From Shewanella sp. UCD-KL21 (GTDB lineage: Bacteria > Pseudomonadota > Gammaproteobacteria > Enterobacterales > Shewanellaceae): a stretch of DNA of 64,000 nucleotides. The translations under genes were made by a program, and so were the position numbers. The notes under the pieces are model-generated. The model saw only the letters and a list, made by a program, of their open reading frames with translations. It was not told the origin of the DNA and did no database searches. Below, piece by piece: positions 63,366-64,000 of this stretch. Numbering within the stretch: the stretch's first letter is position 1; each line of letters begins with the position of its first letter. Location of the stretch: the NCBI RefSeq assembly GCF_001957135.1, contig NZ_MPHK01000014.1, positions 56,725 to 120,724 on the forward strand, in the 5' to 3' direction.

Positions 63366-63466
63366 TGGCGGAGCGGACTTACTCTTATCAAGAGACGAAC
63401 CCGCGCACCCGGCGTGACAGGCCGTTTATGTCTAATTAAGAGTCTAAGCAACTGAATTACCGCTGC
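63366..63466 (-). pseudogene. tRNA-Asp(GTC)-like relic, copy 1, with two hairpin insertions
   Basis: On the minus strand it begins GCAGCGGTAATTCAGTTG and ends CCGCTCCGCCA, as tRNA-Asp does (normally GGAGCGGTAGTTCAGTTG). The anticodon loop CTGTCAC with GTC and four stem pairs are kept. It is 101 nt rather than 77: extra sequence lies between the D-arm and anticodon arm (63430-63442) and in the T-arm 3' strand (63382-63394), destroying the T-stem. Base pair 2 of the acceptor stem is also mismatched. Not a working standard tRNA. Confidence 0.85.
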
Positions 63467-63560
63467 TTTAGCAACCCACTTTCGCATGTCACTATTATTC
63501 ATTCTTTAAATAACAGAGACGAAAAAGCCCTGCTATTGCTAGAAAGGCTTATCGTAATGT

Positions 63561-63661
63561 TGGCGGAGCGGACTTACTCTTTTCAAGAGACGACCCCCCG
63601 CCCCCGGCGTGACAGGCCGTTTATCTCTAATCAAGAGTCTAAGCAACTGAATTACCGCTGC
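63561..63661 (-). pseudogene. tRNA-Asp(GTC)-like relic, copy 2
   Basis: Same 101-nt structure. The two inserted hairpins read, on the plus strand, CTCTTTTCAAGAG (63577-63589) and CTCTAATCAAGAG (63625-63637). Copy-specific changes lie in the T-loop region (CGACCCCCCGCCCCC). Anticodon arm, acceptor stem and CCA are kept. Confidence 0.85.
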
Positions 63662-63755
63662 TTTAGCAAACCACTTTCCCATGTCACTATTATTCATTCT
63701 TTAAATAACAGAGACGAAAAAGCCCTGCTATTGCTAGCAGGGCTTATCGTAATGT

Positions 63756-63856
63756 TGGCGGAGCGGACTTACTCTTATCAAGAGACGAACCCGCGCCCCC
63801 GGCGTGACAGGCCATTTATCTCTAATCAAGAGTCTAAGCAACTGAATTACCGCTGC
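63756..63856 (-). pseudogene. tRNA-Asp(GTC)-like relic, copy 3
   Basis: Same 101-nt structure and insertions (CTCTTATCAAGAG and CTCTAATCAAGAG). One substitution relative to copy 2 lies at the edge of the anticodon stem (GGCCAT instead of GGCCGT on the plus strand). Confidence 0.85.
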
Positions 63857-63951
63857 TTTAGCAAACCACTTTCGCAGGTCACTATTATTCATTCTTTAAA
63901 TAACAGAGACGAAAAAGCCCTTGCTATTGCTAGCAGGGCTTATCGTAATGT

Positions 63952-64000
63952 TGGCGGAGCGGACTTACTCTTATCAAGAGACGAACCCGCGCCCGACGTG
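63952..64000 (-). pseudogene. tRNA-Asp-like relic, copy 4, cut by the window edge
   Basis: Only the 3' half (acceptor strand, CCA, first hairpin insertion and T-loop remnant) is inside the window. Confidence 0.75.

Larger units (their letters stand above)
63297..64000. repeat. Tandem array, 195-bp period, of tRNA-Asp-like units; runs off the window
   Basis: Corresponding points (TGGCGGAGCGG) fall at 63366, 63561, 63756 and 63952: periods 195, 195 and 196. Units differ by few substitutions. Each holds, in minus-strand order, a tRNA-Asp-like sequence of 101 nt with CCA, a terminator-like stem and an AT-rich spacer (ATTATTCATTCTTTAAATAA). The array starts near 63297 and the fourth unit is cut by the window edge. 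Confidence 0.93.

Noticed and set aside
63366..64000. Functional tRNA-Asp gene cluster
   Set aside because: The T-stem cannot form and 24 extra bases interrupt each unit, so standard tRNA folding fails in all copies visible here.

Overview
The window is a chromosomal segment of a gammaproteobacterium, most likely a Shewanella. Three things point there: a periplasmic formate dehydrogenase locus with fdhD divergent from a DUF3305/DUF3306/ferredoxin/TorD-type accessory set; an octaheme tetrathionate-reductase-type cytochrome c with its porin and monoheme partner; and the local gene order of hut, gpsA-secB-rhodanese and gpmI-envC-ctpA-yibQ. Genus is inferred from gene content and protein recognition, not from a search.

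Layout. 1-8.1 kb: formate dehydrogenase catalytic subunit (Cys, not Sec) and its maturation genes on the minus strand, divergent from fdhD. 8.2-20.3 kb: housekeeping and envelope genes (rlmF, an orphan FliL, ubiC, a secreted M6 protease with a GlyGly-CTERM-like tail, a MarC protein, a His-rich ZIP-like transporter, an NRDE protein, an acyltransferase, a YbdG-type mechanosensitive channel, a small outer-membrane protein). 20.3-25.8 kb: histidine utilisation (hutU-hutH and hutC, divergent from hutI, with a palindromic operator). 25.9-29.6 kb: octaheme cytochrome, large porin and monoheme cytochrome. 29.9-42.2 kb: dCMP deaminase, mtnC, thioesterases, acyl-CoA ligase, a secreted hydrolase coupled to a NatAB-type ABC exporter, a GlxA-type regulator and mogA. 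42.3-45.1 kb: two genes (NlpC/P60 lipoprotein, PhzF) each cut by one in-frame stop codon, around a LysR regulator.

45.2-53.4 kb is a mobile island. It is bounded by matching TGTAA... inverted ends carrying repeated GAAGACAA-type sites and sits exactly at the stop codon of yhiN, the published target of Tn6230-type heteromeric-transposase (Tn7-like) elements. It keeps one intact TniQ/TnsD-family gene and a truncated second one, but no tnsA, tnsB or tnsC. These seem to have been replaced by the 3' part of an hsdR gene. Cargo is an intact AbiE-type toxin-antitoxin pair and a thoroughly broken TOTE-type primase-helicase gene.

53.4-63.2 kb returns to core genes: yhiN, gpsA, secB, a membrane rhodanese, gpmI, envC, an S41 peptidase, yibQ, nsrR and a YkgJ-type cysteine-cluster protein. 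From 63.3 kb to the edge of the window runs a tandem array with a 195-bp period. Each unit holds a tRNA-Asp-like sequence, kept with anticodon arm, acceptor stem and CCA but interrupted at two places by nearly the same 13-nt hairpin, plus a terminator-like stem. The array continues beyond the window.
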